64,000 nucleotides of DNA from Negadavirga shengliensis (GTDB taxonomy: Bacteria; Bacteroidota; Bacteroidia; Cytophagales; Cyclobacteriaceae). Shown here in pieces: positions 1 through 9,324 of the stretch; positions within the stretch are counted from its first letter, which is position 1, and each line of letters starts with the position of its first letter. Location of the stretch: assembly GCF_042652345.1 (NCBI RefSeq), contig NZ_JBHSJJ010000007.1:62001-126000 (forward strand). Reading direction: 5' to 3'. The position numbers were made by a program, and so were the translations under genes. Under the pieces are notes generated by a model, which made no database searches, was not told the DNA's origin, and saw only the letters and a list, made by a program, of their open reading frames with translations.

Positions 1-1
1 G

Positions 2-1135
2 AAAGTCAGATTTGGTTGGGGTATCGTAGGAAACGATCAAATCTCCAGTTCCAACTATGCCTATGTAGGCAGGGTTTCCTATGGCGCCAATTATCCGTTT
101 GGGGGTGTGATATTCCCCGGAAGCTACCAAAGCTCTATTGAAAACAGGGACTTAAAGTGGGAGTCTACAGAACAGTTAAGTTTAGGTATAGATGCGACAT
201 TCTTGGATTCAAGGTTGACGATCATGGCAGATGCTTATATCAAAAACACTTCTGATTTATTGCTGAACGTCCAACTTCCGAGATCTACGGGCTTCAATCA
301 GGGAATCCAAAACATCGGTGAACTGCAAAACAAGGGCTTGGAGCTCCAAATCAGCTCGGTGAATAGCCAAGGCGCCTTGAGATGGGAGACCGATTTCAAC
401 ATTTCCATGAACCGAAATAATGTCGTAAACATTATCGGGGAGGAAATCATCGCAGGGGGTATTGCTGGGAGAGGTGATGTGAGTTATTCTGTTGAAGGCC
501 AGCCCTTGGGGATGTTCTATGGGTATGTCTACGGAGGAGTGGACCCGGCAACAGGGAATGCATTCTATATCGATAAAAATGGAGAAAGCACTTTCACGCC
601 TGCTTCCGATGACAGAAGATTTATCGGAAACCCGCATCCTGATTTCATTTATGGCATGACCAACACCCTGTCCTTCAAGAATTTTGACTTAAGCATATTC
701 TTAAGAGGTGTGCAGGGAAATGATGTGTTCAATGCCACCAGAATGGAAACCGAAGGAATGACAGATGCCAAAAACCAAAGTTTGGCAGTGAAAGACAGGT
801 GGAGGGCACCGGGTGATATAACAGCTATACCAAGGGCTTCTTGGGGCAATACCAACAACTCCAGAATTTCTACCAGGTTCGTTGAAGACGGATCTTTCTT
901 GAGAGTTCAGGCACTGACTTTAGCATATAATGCTCCGGGAAATATTCTTGATAAGATGAAGCTTACCGGATTAAGGGCCTACGTGACAGGAGAAAACTTA
1001 TTGACCATCACCGGATACAAAGGCTTTGATCCTGAGGTCAATGCCTTTGGAGCAAGTAATACCGTCATGGGGGTAGATTTTGGCACGTATCCTCAATCGC
1101 GTAACATCATCGTTGGTCTAAACCTTTCATTCTAA
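2..1135 (+). CDS. SusC/RagA-type TonB-dependent outer membrane receptor, C-terminal part
   Basis: Only the last ~377 residues are in the window; the frame is open from base 2 and the start lies upstream. The segment is a run of alternating polar/aromatic strands typical of a 22-strand TonB-dependent beta-barrel, with SusC-family phrases such as NIGELQNKGLELQ and GNPHPDFIYGMTNTLSF, and it ends in a strand with a terminal Phe (GLNLSF), as outer-membrane barrels do. The family imports oligosaccharides across the outer membrane using TonB energy, with SusD as lid. The SusD gene begins 11 bp downstream, so they form one operon. The plug domain and TonB box cannot be seen, and the substrate cannot be read from this part; the downstream GH30 enzymes suggest a beta-glucan. 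Confidence 0.95.
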   Translation, partial: KVRFGWGIVGNDQISSSNYAYVGRVSYGANYPFGGVIFPGSYQSSIENRDLKWESTEQLSLGIDATFLDSRLTIMADAYIKNTSDLLLNVQLPRSTGFNQGIQNIGELQNKGLELQISSVNSQGALRWETDFNISMNRNNVVNIIGEEIIAGGIAGRGDVSYSVEGQPLGMFYGYVYGGVDPATGNAFYIDKNGESTFTPASDDRRFIGNPHPDFIYGMTNTLSFKNFDLSIFLRGVQGNDVFNATRMETEGMTDAKNQSLAVKDRWRAPGDITAIPRASWGNTNNSRISTRFVEDGSFLRVQALTLAYNAPGNILDKMKLTGLRAYVTGENLLTITGYKGFDPEVNAFGASNTVMGVDFGTYPQSRNIIVGLNLSF

Positions 1136-1146
1136 TTTAATCAGTC

Positions 1147-2628
1147 ATGAAAATCAAGTCAATACATATTTTTGCCGCAGCCTTATCAATGGCGTTGGTT
1201 GCCTGTGATGATTATCTGGATTTAGACCCGATATCAGAAGCGACCTCAACAAATGCGTACAACTCTGCCAGTGATGCCGAAGCGGCACTAACAGGAGTCT
1301 ATGATTCTTTTCAAGCTGAATATTATATCTGGGATAATGTGATTTTCTCGGATGTAATATCTGACAATCATTATGCCGGCGGAGATAATCCCGAAATTTT
1401 CGCCGTGGACAACCTTGACATCCAACCTGTCAATAACAGGCTTTTCAATAACTGGAGCCAAATCTATAGTGCCATTGCCAAAGCCAACGTGGTTTTGCAA
1501 AAAGTCCCTGAAATCGATGATCCTAAAATTGATGTGGGAAACAGAAGAAACCAAATTCTGGGAGAGGCGGCCTTTTTGAGGGCTTATCATTATTTCCAGC
1601 TTGTAACGCTGTGGGGAGGAGTGCCATTGATTTTGGAACCTGTCACCTCTACCAATCCAGCTGAAACGCAAAAACCCAGAAATTCAGAAGCAGAGGTATA
1701 TTCCCAAATCATTCAGGATTTGGAATTTGCTCTGGCTGACCGGTTGCCTGACAGCTATGGATCAGATGCCGGGGTAAACAAAGCCAGGGCCACAAGAGGA
1801 GCTGCGAATGCCTTGATGGCGAAAGTGTATGCCCAAATGCCCAATAGAGATTACGCCAAAGTCCTGGAACATGCCGATGCCGTTATAAGCAGCCCGGCAG
1901 GCTATCGTTTATTGGAAGACTTTAGAAATCTGTTTGATGGCAACAATTACAACAATGCCGAATCTATCCTGGAGGTACAATTCATCGGAGGACCGGAAGC
2001 CAATTTTGGCCCGCAATTGCTCCTGCCCCCCTCGATAAGCGGGGATACTTGGAGGAAATTTGTGACTCCTTCCAAAGATCTGATCGCTGCCTTTGACGAA
2101 GCAGGGGATCTCATTAGAAAAGAAGCCAGCGTATTGTTCGAGAGTGCCCCTTGGGCGGATGAATTTTGGTCCTTGCAGGTAAACGGCATGGTTCCTTTCG
2201 CCTATAGATGGAAAGATGCCAATGGTTGGGCAAGCACAAACAGGCAATACATCTTCAGGTTAGCCGACATCATCTTGTTGAAAGCTGAAGCTTTGAATGA
2301 ACTGGGAAGAACCGATGACGCTTTGGTTGAACTCAATAAGATCCGGACCAGGGTTGCCTTACCGGCAATTAATTCGGCAACGCCTGCTGAATTCAGACAA
2401 CTGGTAGAAAATGAAAGACGTCTGGAATTGGTCCAGGAGGCTGAAAGGTGGAATGATCTGAAGCGTTACGGCAGAGCTGTGGATGTAATGAACAGTCTCG
2501 TTGAAATCGATTTGCGCACCAATCAACCCAAGGTTTTCAACATGGATGAAAGTAAGCTTTTGTTACCTATCCCTCAACAGGAGATCAATAGAAACCCCAA
2601 GTTGAATCAAAATCCAGGTTACAATTAA
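1147..2628 (+). CDS. SusD/RagB family glycan-binding lipoprotein
   Basis: 493 residues. A lipoprotein signal peptide ends in LVAC with Cys at residue 20, and the mature N-terminus DDYLDLDP is the classic SusD start. The N-terminal TPR-like region (ILGEAAFLRAYHYFQLV, about residues 137-153) and the C-terminal motifs (RLADIILLKAEALNELG; ERRLELVQEAERWNDLKR; PIPQQEINRNPKLNQNPGY) are diagnostic of the RagB/SusD family. It caps the SusC barrel at the cell surface and presents glycan to it. It lies 11 bp after the SusC gene and 14 bp before the next lipoprotein gene, so it is co-transcribed. Family assignment is firm; the glycan is inferred only from neighbours. Confidence 0.97.
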   Translation: MKIKSIHIFAAALSMALVACDDYLDLDPISEATSTNAYNSASDAEAALTGVYDSFQAEYYIWDNVIFSDVISDNHYAGGDNPEIFAVDNLDIQPVNNRLFNNWSQIYSAIAKANVVLQKVPEIDDPKIDVGNRRNQILGEAAFLRAYHYFQLVTLWGGVPLILEPVTSTNPAETQKPRNSEAEVYSQIIQDLEFALADRLPDSYGSDAGVNKARATRGAANALMAKVYAQMPNRDYAKVLEHADAVISSPAGYRLLEDFRNLFDGNNYNNAESILEVQFIGGPEANFGPQLLLPPSISGDTWRKFVTPSKDLIAAFDEAGDLIRKEASVLFESAPWADEFWSLQVNGMVPFAYRWKDANGWASTNRQYIFRLADIILLKAEALNELGRTDDALVELNKIRTRVALPAINSATPAEFRQLVENERRLELVQEAERWNDLKRYGRAVDVMNSLVEIDLRTNQPKVFNMDESKLLLPIPQQEINRNPKLNQNPGYN

Positions 2629-2642
2629 TCGACACCCAAAAG

Positions 2643-4400
2643 ATGAAAAAACATATAAATTTATACTTCAGTTTCCTATGCCTATTTGTGGGGGCCTGTG
2701 AGATGGACGGTAATATGGAGCCGATCGGAAATTGGACCATGACAGAACCGACTCTGGTGACTTCAGAGGAAGCGATAGTGCTCAATGAAAATGAACCTGA
2801 CGCACAAATCAGTCTTGAATGGACTCCTGCCGTCACCAGTAATAGGTTTATCGTTTCCTACAGATTTATGTTGGTTCCCGAAGGCGGCACAGATTTCAGC
2901 GATGCCTTGATGGAAATTATTCCGGCAAACTCCGGAAGGGCTTTATCTGTAGCGCCAAAGGCTTCTGACATCAATTATGCACTTTGGGCGGCCTGCTATC
3001 CGAAAGGAGAAGCTGTAGAACTGGAATGGGTCGTCATTGCAAAGGCGATAGAGAAGGAAACCATCACCAGGCAAGCCGTTTCCATTACTCCCTATAGCAC
3101 GGAGTATATTCCTTCTTCCCTGTTCGTCTCAGGATCGGCAACCGAAACGGGCCCCGCTACAGGTGATGCCATTGCTATGAACGAGAGAGTGAAAGCGGAT
3201 GGAAGCAGAACCGGTATTTATGAGGCGTATACGGCATTAAAAGGGGGTGAAACATTGTATTTCAGAGATAAAGCCGAGGTTGGCTCAAGAAAGTTTGGTG
3301 GTAACCAGGGTATACTTGAAGCTTGCGGTGAAGCCATAACAGCACCTGAATCAGGGGAATACCGGGTAATTGTCAACCTAAATGACAACACCTACGAGTT
3401 CACCAAAATTGACCGATGGAGTTTGGTGGGAGACGCCGTAGAAGGCGGATGGGGAGGAGATGTCCCGCTTACTTATCAGGGAAATGGGAAATGGAGTGCG
3501 GAACTTGATTTCTTCAAGCCCTACGAAACAGCAGGATTCCTTTTCCGGGCTAACGGAGACTGGGGAAAGTTGTTGAAGAGAATCAAAGGCACTGACACCG
3601 ATAACAATCTGGGAGGACAACTGGTGATGGAGTCCGTTGCCCCATCTTTAGGGATAGAATTTGAGGACATTCCAGGTCCGCTTGAAGGCAATTATACGGT
3701 TACTTTGGATCTTTCTTCATCCGGTCCAAAATACTTGCTTGAGGCCAATGAAATCGTCTCTCCACCGGTAAATTCCGACGCAGTGATAGGAAAGACAAAC
3801 AATCCTGATGGGGATGCGGTCACGGGTAATTTTGATTTCGGGACTTTTGATATGCCTGATAAACTTTATATGATTTCCGATGGCCAACCGGTTGCTGAGT
3901 TTACTAAAGACGGGACTGTTTTCAACTCCGAAAAGTACCTTGCCTTACAAGAGGGCATGACTTACTTCTTAAACTCAGAAGCTGATGGATCCGGAACCAA
4001 CTACAATGAATTGGGAGATGGTTCAATAAGTATAGAAAGAAGCCAGGCTTATCAAATATCAGTGAATTTCGAGACAGGGAAGCTTCACTGGAAATATTAC
4101 AACATCAAGGTTTTCCATTGGGATGAAGTGAATGGGGGGTGGGATGCCAGAGATGAGGTCAGAATGACTTATATACACCCCTACCAATTTGAAGTAACTG
4201 CAAATCTTAAGGGTGGTTTTGATGTAAAATTGAACTCTCCCTGGGATATTCAATTTGGAACTGATGCTAAGGCATTAAGTGGTACCATGACCAATAACGG
4301 ACCGAATTTCAAGGGAATCACCCAATCGGGACAATATAAAATCAGTATCACTGTCGCTGAGGATTACAGCGAGTGTAGCTATGAATTTGTAAAACAGTAA
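2643..4400 (+). CDS. SusE/SusF-like surface glycan-binding lipoprotein
   Basis: 585 residues with a lipobox (FVGAC, Cys 19). The N-terminal part (about residues 30-140, with ISLEWTPA) resembles the SusE-type immunoglobulin-like domain. The rest holds repeated Trp-rich beta-sandwich segments (KIDRWSLVGDAVEGGWGGD; WSAELDFFKPYETAGFLFRA; MYIISDGQ-like) resembling the starch-binding modules of SusE/SusF. It probably binds glycan at the surface alongside SusCD. Its position directly after SusD, before the hydrolases, is the usual place for a surface glycan-binding protein. Sequence divergence in this family is high, so the name rests on architecture and context. A strong hairpin follows it before the GH30 genes. 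Confidence 0.85.
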   Translation: MKKHINLYFSFLCLFVGACEMDGNMEPIGNWTMTEPTLVTSEEAIVLNENEPDAQISLEWTPAVTSNRFIVSYRFMLVPEGGTDFSDALMEIIPANSGRALSVAPKASDINYALWAACYPKGEAVELEWVVIAKAIEKETITRQAVSITPYSTEYIPSSLFVSGSATETGPATGDAIAMNERVKADGSRTGIYEAYTALKGGETLYFRDKAEVGSRKFGGNQGILEACGEAITAPESGEYRVIVNLNDNTYEFTKIDRWSLVGDAVEGGWGGDVPLTYQGNGKWSAELDFFKPYETAGFLFRANGDWGKLLKRIKGTDTDNNLGGQLVMESVAPSLGIEFEDIPGPLEGNYTVTLDLSSSGPKYLLEANEIVSPPVNSDAVIGKTNNPDGDAVTGNFDFGTFDMPDKLYMISDGQPVAEFTKDGTVFNSEKYLALQEGMTYFLNSEADGSGTNYNELGDGSISIERSQAYQISVNFETGKLHWKYYNIKVFHWDEVNGGWDARDEVRMTYIHPYQFEVTANLKGGFDVKLNSPWDIQFGTDAKALSGTMTNNGPNFKGITQSGQYKISITVAEDYSECSYEFVKQ

Positions 4401-4408
4401 TCAAATTT

Positions 4409-4448
4409 TCCGGCAGTGCGATTCGATCTATTGAATCCCGCTGCCGGA
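4409..4448 (+). promoter_or_regulatory. Stable intercistronic hairpin inside the PUL operon
   Basis: Arms at 4409-4424 and 4433-4448 pair over 16 positions with one C-C mismatch and one G-T wobble, around an 8-nt loop. No T-run follows, so it is not a textbook intrinsic terminator. It sits between the SusE-like gene and the first GH30 gene. It could stabilise the upstream susCDE message, attenuate the downstream enzymes, or mark an RNA processing site; the function is inference. Confidence 0.6.
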
Positions 4449-4467
4449 TACTTCAATATATCAAACC

Positions 4468-5907
4468 ATGTGGATCAACACACAAATAACAAAATTTGGC
4501 TTACCCATCCTCATCCTTTCTCTGGCAGCTATGTCCTGTAACGGCGGGAAAGCTGAACATCACAATCCGGTATTTCAACACATCAGCAAATGGGAAACAA
4601 GCGGGGATCGATCCTTATTGCTGGAGAAGAATACGGATGATTTTCAAATTTCTTCCAATGATACAGAACTCCCAGTTATTCAAGTAAGCGAGTCAGAGAT
4701 CTATCAAGAAATGGACGGTTTTGGTTTTACGCTCACAGGAGGGAGTGCCATGTTGCTTCAGAGCAAACTCTCGGGGACGAAAAGAGCCGAGTTACTCCAT
4801 GAGTTATTTTCAAGATCAGAAGAGGCTGTCGGCATCAATTTTCTAAGAATCAGTATAGCTTCCTCCGACTTGGATGAATACGTCTATTCCTATGCTGATG
4901 GAGAGAATAACCAACCGGATCCCGATTTAAAGACGTTTAGCTTGGCATATGATTCTCTTTATCTGGTGCCTGTCCTTCAACAAATACTTAAAATCAATCC
5001 TGATTTAAAGATCATGGGTTCGCCTTGGAGCCCTCCAGCTTGGATGAAAACGAACAACAGCCCTATTGGTGGGAAATTGAAACCTGAATATTATGCTGCT
5101 TACGCACAATATTTTGTCAGGTACATCCAAGCCATGAAAGCGGCGGGTATTCCCATTTATTCGATAACCATCCAGAATGAACCTGAGCATCCCGGTAACA
5201 ATCCCAGTATGCTGATGGAAGCGAATGAGCAAGCTGAATTTGTAAAGGCACACTTGGGACCGGCATTCGAAAAAGAGGGAATCGATACGAAGATCATCAT
5301 CTTTGATCATAACTGTGATAATCCAGGATATCCGATTGAAGTGCTTAACGATACCGAAGCCAGAAAGTATATCGACGGGTCTGCGTTTCATTTGTATCTT
5401 GGAGATATCGGGGCTTTGTCAGAAGTGAAAAACGCGCATCCTGACAAGAATCTTTATTTCACGGAGCAATGGACTTCCTCCAAGGGAAAATTCGATGAAG
5501 ACCTGCACTGGCATACCAAAAACTTAATCATAGGGGCGAGCAGAAACTGGGCTAAAACCGTCTTGGAATGGAACCTTGCCGCAGATCCTGATCAGAAGCC
5601 TTTTACTCCTCACGGAGGTTGTTCCATGTGCCTGGGTGCATTGACTATTGGAGAAGATTCGGTCAGTAGGAATGTTGCTTATTACATCATTGCCCAGGCT
5701 TCGAAATTTGTTCCTTCAGGATCGGTAAGAATTGCATCCACCCCATCCGAGGATCTTCCCAATGTGGCGTTCAAAACGCCTGAAGGCAAATATGTACTCA
5801 TTGTATTGAATGAAGACAGTTCGGATAAAGAATTTACAGTTTCATTGGGTGAAGCGGCTGTTTCCAGTTCGGTGAAGGCTGGCGCTGTAGCAAGCTTTGT
5901 ATGGTAA
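4468..5907 (+). CDS. GH30 family glucan hydrolase, lipoprotein (copy 1)
   Basis: 479 residues with a lipoprotein signal (AAMSC). The GH30 (beta/alpha)8 barrel is recognised by GFGFTLTGGSA, LRISIASSD, KIMGSPWSPPAWMKTN, the acid/base in TIQNEPEH (Glu 238) and the nucleophile in LYFTEQW (Glu 333), followed by the C-terminal beta-sandwich (VAFKTPEGKYVLIVLNE). GH30 includes glucosylceramidases, beta-1,6-glucanases and xylanases. The SusCD-linked context and GH30_3-like motifs favour beta-1,6-glucan, but this is inference. The protein should sit on the outer membrane or face the periplasm. Its stop overlaps the next GH30 gene region, so the two are translated from one mRNA. Confidence 0.93.
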   Translation: MWINTQITKFGLPILILSLAAMSCNGGKAEHHNPVFQHISKWETSGDRSLLLEKNTDDFQISSNDTELPVIQVSESEIYQEMDGFGFTLTGGSAMLLQSKLSGTKRAELLHELFSRSEEAVGINFLRISIASSDLDEYVYSYADGENNQPDPDLKTFSLAYDSLYLVPVLQQILKINPDLKIMGSPWSPPAWMKTNNSPIGGKLKPEYYAAYAQYFVRYIQAMKAAGIPIYSITIQNEPEHPGNNPSMLMEANEQAEFVKAHLGPAFEKEGIDTKIIIFDHNCDNPGYPIEVLNDTEARKYIDGSAFHLYLGDIGALSEVKNAHPDKNLYFTEQWTSSKGKFDEDLHWHTKNLIIGASRNWAKTVLEWNLAADPDQKPFTPHGGCSMCLGALTIGEDSVSRNVAYYIIAQASKFVPSGSVRIASTPSEDLPNVAFKTPEGKYVLIVLNEDSSDKEFTVSLGEAAVSSSVKAGAVASFVW

Positions 5908-5917
5908 AAATCAGGTT

Positions 5918-7396
5918 ATGGGTTCAATCAGTGTGAGACTTAGGGACTTGGTATCTCTTACGATAGGGACTTTATTGCTTGTCCATTTGAACGCTTGCTC
6001 TGGGGATGGCCCGCCGGGCTATGAGCCTCCAAAACAGGCGGAGGAAATCGGAAAAGCCTCTCTCTGGCTGACCACGGGAGATCGCAGTAAATTGCTGAAC
6101 CAAGAGACGGATATTCCTATTACCAAACTGGATGATTCAAGCCTGCCTGCCATCACACTATCCTTAGAAGACAAAAAGCAGCACATTGAGGGATTTGGAG
6201 CCGCCTTGACCGGCTCCGCTGCTTACCTCATCCAGCAAAAAATGAATCCTTCGCAGCGGCATGCCTTGTTACAGGAGCTTTTTGATCCGGGCGTTGGTAT
6301 AGGGCTTTCTTATTTAAGAATGACCATAGGATCATCCGATTTCTCCTTGAGTGATTACACTTACAATGATCTTCCCCATGGGCAAACAGACTATAATCTG
6401 GAACGCTTTTCGATTGAAAAAGACCGGGAGGATGTGATTCCTGTTTTTAGAGAGATTATAAATATTGCTCCAAACCTAAAAATCATGGGTTCCCCTTGGA
6501 GTCCGCCGGCCTGGATGAAAACCAACAACAATCTGAGGGGTGGTAAATTAAAACCGGAGGCCTATGAAGTGTATGCTGAATATTTTGTTAAGTACATCGA
6601 AGCTTTTCAAGCGGAAGGCATAACTGTTGATGCGGTTACGGTTCAAAACGAACCCCTGCATTTCACAGCCGGATATCCCTGTATGGAAATGAATTCGGAA
6701 GAGCAAAATGTCTTTATCAGGGATTTCCTGGGTCCAAAATTCAAAAGCAAGGGAATCAGTACAGACATCATCTTATATGATCATAATTGGGACAACACCC
6801 ATTTCGCCATTTCCATTTTGAATGATCCGGAAACAAGAGAATACGTCTCCGGATCAGCCTTTCATGGGTACGCAGGCCATGTTGACGCTACGGGTATCGT
6901 CCACAGTTCGCACCCGGATAAAGGGCTGTATTTTACGGAAATTTCAGGTGGTGAATGGGCAACCAACTTCAGTGACAATCTACAATGGAACATGTCCAAT
7001 ATTTTTATTGGGACCACGAGGAACTGGTCAAAGAATGTCCTGATGTGGAACCTGGCCCTGGACCAGGATTTTGGGCCGAAAAATAATGGCTGCCAAAACT
7101 GCAGGGGCGTGGTCACCATCAACAATAACAATGGTCAGGTTACCAGAAACGTAGAATACTATTCATTAGGTCATTTCTCAAAATTTGTAAGACCCGGCGC
7201 CTGGAGAGTGGGAAGTAATACTTCCGGTAATATGGACGGAATCGAGCACGTCGCGTTTTCAGATCAATCCGGAAAGAAAGTTGTAGTAATTTCCAACAAT
7301 AACAATGAAGCCAAAGAATTAAAGGTCAAAGCGGACGGGGGACAACTCATTTACAATCTTCCGGCTAAATCTGTCATTACTTTGGTTTGGAATTAA
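5918..7396 (+). CDS. GH30 family glucan hydrolase, lipoprotein (copy 2)
   Basis: 492 residues from the chosen ATG at 5918; an earlier in-frame ATG at 5897 would overlap the previous gene by 11 bp and add seven residues before a normal signal peptide. The lipobox is LNAC. It shares the GH30 signatures with its neighbour: GFGAALTGSAA, LRMTIGSSDFS, KIMGSPWSPPAWMKTN, acid/base in TVQNEPLHF (Glu 245) and nucleophile in YFTEISGGEW (Glu 341). The two copies are clearly paralogous and arose by tandem duplication, but differ around the active site (EQW versus EISGGEW), which suggests divided specificity, for example endo versus exo action. It is the last gene of the PUL operon in this window. Confidence 0.93.
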   Translation: MGSISVRLRDLVSLTIGTLLLVHLNACSGDGPPGYEPPKQAEEIGKASLWLTTGDRSKLLNQETDIPITKLDDSSLPAITLSLEDKKQHIEGFGAALTGSAAYLIQQKMNPSQRHALLQELFDPGVGIGLSYLRMTIGSSDFSLSDYTYNDLPHGQTDYNLERFSIEKDREDVIPVFREIINIAPNLKIMGSPWSPPAWMKTNNNLRGGKLKPEAYEVYAEYFVKYIEAFQAEGITVDAVTVQNEPLHFTAGYPCMEMNSEEQNVFIRDFLGPKFKSKGISTDIILYDHNWDNTHFAISILNDPETREYVSGSAFHGYAGHVDATGIVHSSHPDKGLYFTEISGGEWATNFSDNLQWNMSNIFIGTTRNWSKNVLMWNLALDQDFGPKNNGCQNCRGVVTINNNNGQVTRNVEYYSLGHFSKFVRPGAWRVGSNTSGNMDGIEHVAFSDQSGKKVVVISNNNNEAKELKVKADGGQLIYNLPAKSVITLVWN

Positions 7397-7516
7397 ATTA
7401 TATAGAAAGTTGCGATTACGGAAAAAAAGGAAAAGTACTTAAAGGCTCAGGTTCATTATCCAAATCAGGCCAGTCCTTTTTAAATAACGAAATTATTATT
7501 ATTTTAAAATATTTTT

Positions 7517-7547
7517 TTTGTATTTAAATTACGTTTTTATATATTTG
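7517..7547 (+). promoter_or_regulatory. Bacteroidota-type promoter of the asparagine-synthase-like gene
   Basis: TTTG at 7517-7520, a 19-nt spacer, then TATATTTG at 7540-7547 match the TTTG / TAnnTTTG consensus for the primary sigma factor of this phylum. Transcription would begin shortly after 7550, leaving a leader of roughly 55 nt before the ATG at 7612. The surrounding 200 bp are very AT-rich. This promoter separates the next gene from the PUL operon. Confidence 0.65.
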
Positions 7548-7611
7548 AATCAACCAGTATTTTCAAAAACCGCTACTACTTAGCATTCGTTTTTAATTTA
7601 AGTTTTTTATT

Positions 7612-9324
7612 ATGATCGGCATATCCATATTTTCCAACGAAGAAGGATGGGAGAATTCTGCATCAGAGCCAGATGTTTTGTTCTCCAATTCCGACCTGAT
7701 TGTTACCCACAACAGTAGCTATCAGTATCCCATCTGTTTCGAAAAAGCCCCAGGCAATATTATGTTAATATTTGAAGGCAAAGTATATGACAGACCTACA
7801 TCAAACTTGATGGCGGATATTAAAAATCTCATCGATTGCGAAGTCGCCATCGAAAGGTATCTATTCGAGGTAGATGGCGAATTCTATTTGTATCTCATTG
7901 ACATCGACCGTCTAACGGTAAAGGTTTTTGGTGACCATCTTAACCGGCTGCCACTTTTTTACGGATATAGAGAAAACAAATGGGCTGTATCAAGGGATAT
8001 TGGATTCGTCCGGCATTTTTTAAACGCCTCGATCAACAAGCTCCATCTGGCCGAATTTCTGGTGTTTGACTACAACCTGGGAGATCACACCCTGTTTAAC
8101 GATGTATTCCACCTTCAAATTTCCAAAAAACTCAAGGCGGATTTATCGTCCCGGAAAATCAATGCCCACCATAAAACTTTTTATTATGATTTTTCCCAAA
8201 AGCACATCGAAGACGTAGACGACAAGTTGTTCGATGAAATGGCGTCTGTTTTTCTAAAAGCTTCAAAACACCGTGCAAGCCAACACAACATACTGTCCCT
8301 GAGCGGTGGCATGGATTCAAGATCTGTTGCAGCGGCGCTATGTAGAACCCGTGCGGAGGTTATGGGTGTCACTTTCGAGGATGAAGAAAAATCAGCTTCC
8401 GAGGATGTGGTCATCGCTCAAGAGATCGCCCGGTCACTTGATATAAAATGGAAAAAGGTGAGCTTATCGACAGACAATTTCCATCATGACGTAAAGGAAT
8501 CCATCCGGTACAAGTTAGGCATCCAGCCGGCGAGGTATTATTTTCTCAACCAGTTTTGCCAGAAGGTCCGTGATTTATTTGGGACCAAAATCACTTTTTT
8601 TACAGGGGACGGAGGGGACAAAGTTTTTCCCGATCTGTCAAACGGGATAAATTACCATAATGACAATAAGCTCTTCCAACAGATTATAAAAGAAAATTAT
8701 GAATTTCCTATTGCCCAGGCTTCCAAATTGACGGGGATCCCCCGAAAGAAGCTGGAACTCCATATAAAAAACACCATAGCCGGATTTCCAGGCAAAAACA
8801 GTGGTGATAAGCATGAGTATTTTGTTCTTACTTGCAGGATGAAACGGTACATCTTTGAAGGAGAAGATAGAAACAGACGCTTTTTTTGGTCCACAAATCC
8901 ATTTTTAAGCAAGCCTTTTTTTGAATTGATGATGAAAATAAGCAATACAGTAAAACAAGACGGGAATTTTTACAAAAACTTTGTCCGCCGGCTTGATAAA
9001 GATGTGGCGCAAATCAGGGATGAGAATTATTCCAGTGGCAAAATTTCTGTGGGCAAGGGTTTTTATCAGTTTGCAAAAGATAGAGCGAATTCATTTTTGA
9101 GCAGGAAATATAAAGAAAGGCTAAAAGCTTTGTTCGAAGGGAGAAAATCTTCGAAAACTGTGGAACTTTATAAAACCCTTATCCAGGAATACAAGACAAA
9201 AGATGTTCCATTAGACGTGGATCAAGTCGAAAAAAGTCTTCGGCATTATAGCACGGGGCAGTTGTCACTAATTGCTACTACCCTGATGGTCAGCCAATAT
9301 ATTTCCAAAACTTCCCGGCGCTAA
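7612..9324 (+). CDS. Asparagine-synthase-like ATP-pyrophosphatase protein, no Cys nucleophile
   Basis: 570 residues. The N-terminal ~190 residues resemble a class II glutaminase fold (FEGKVYD; DGEFYLYLIDIDRLTVKVFGDH; LPLFYG), but the protein starts MIGIS rather than MC, so the catalytic N-terminal Cys is missing. The second half is an asparagine synthase domain with the ATP pyrophosphatase loop SGGMDS at residues 231-236 and a TGDGGDKVF motif near residue 340, equivalent to the acidic metal/ATP site. Proteins of this kind adenylate a carboxylate and form an amide or ring (asparagine synthetase, beta-lactam synthetase, lasso cyclase); which reaction applies here is unknown. It has its own promoter and no obvious pathway neighbours. 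It probably arrived by transfer. Confidence 0.85.
   Translation: MIGISIFSNEEGWENSASEPDVLFSNSDLIVTHNSSYQYPICFEKAPGNIMLIFEGKVYDRPTSNLMADIKNLIDCEVAIERYLFEVDGEFYLYLIDIDRLTVKVFGDHLNRLPLFYGYRENKWAVSRDIGFVRHFLNASINKLHLAEFLVFDYNLGDHTLFNDVFHLQISKKLKADLSSRKINAHHKTFYYDFSQKHIEDVDDKLFDEMASVFLKASKHRASQHNILSLSGGMDSRSVAAALCRTRAEVMGVTFEDEEKSASEDVVIAQEIARSLDIKWKKVSLSTDNFHHDVKESIRYKLGIQPARYYFLNQFCQKVRDLFGTKITFFTGDGGDKVFPDLSNGINYHNDNKLFQQIIKENYEFPIAQASKLTGIPRKKLELHIKNTIAGFPGKNSGDKHEYFVLTCRMKRYIFEGEDRNRRFFWSTNPFLSKPFFELMMKISNTVKQDGNFYKNFVRRLDKDVAQIRDENYSSGKISVGKGFYQFAKDRANSFLSRKYKERLKALFEGRKSSKTVELYKTLIQEYKTKDVPLDVDQVEKSLRHYSTGQLSLIATTLMVSQYISKTSRR

Noticed and set aside
7397..7611. Lasso or other RiPP precursor gene before the asparagine-synthase-like gene
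   Set aside because: The region is AT-rich with no short gene having a plausible leader and core; only a promoter is seen.
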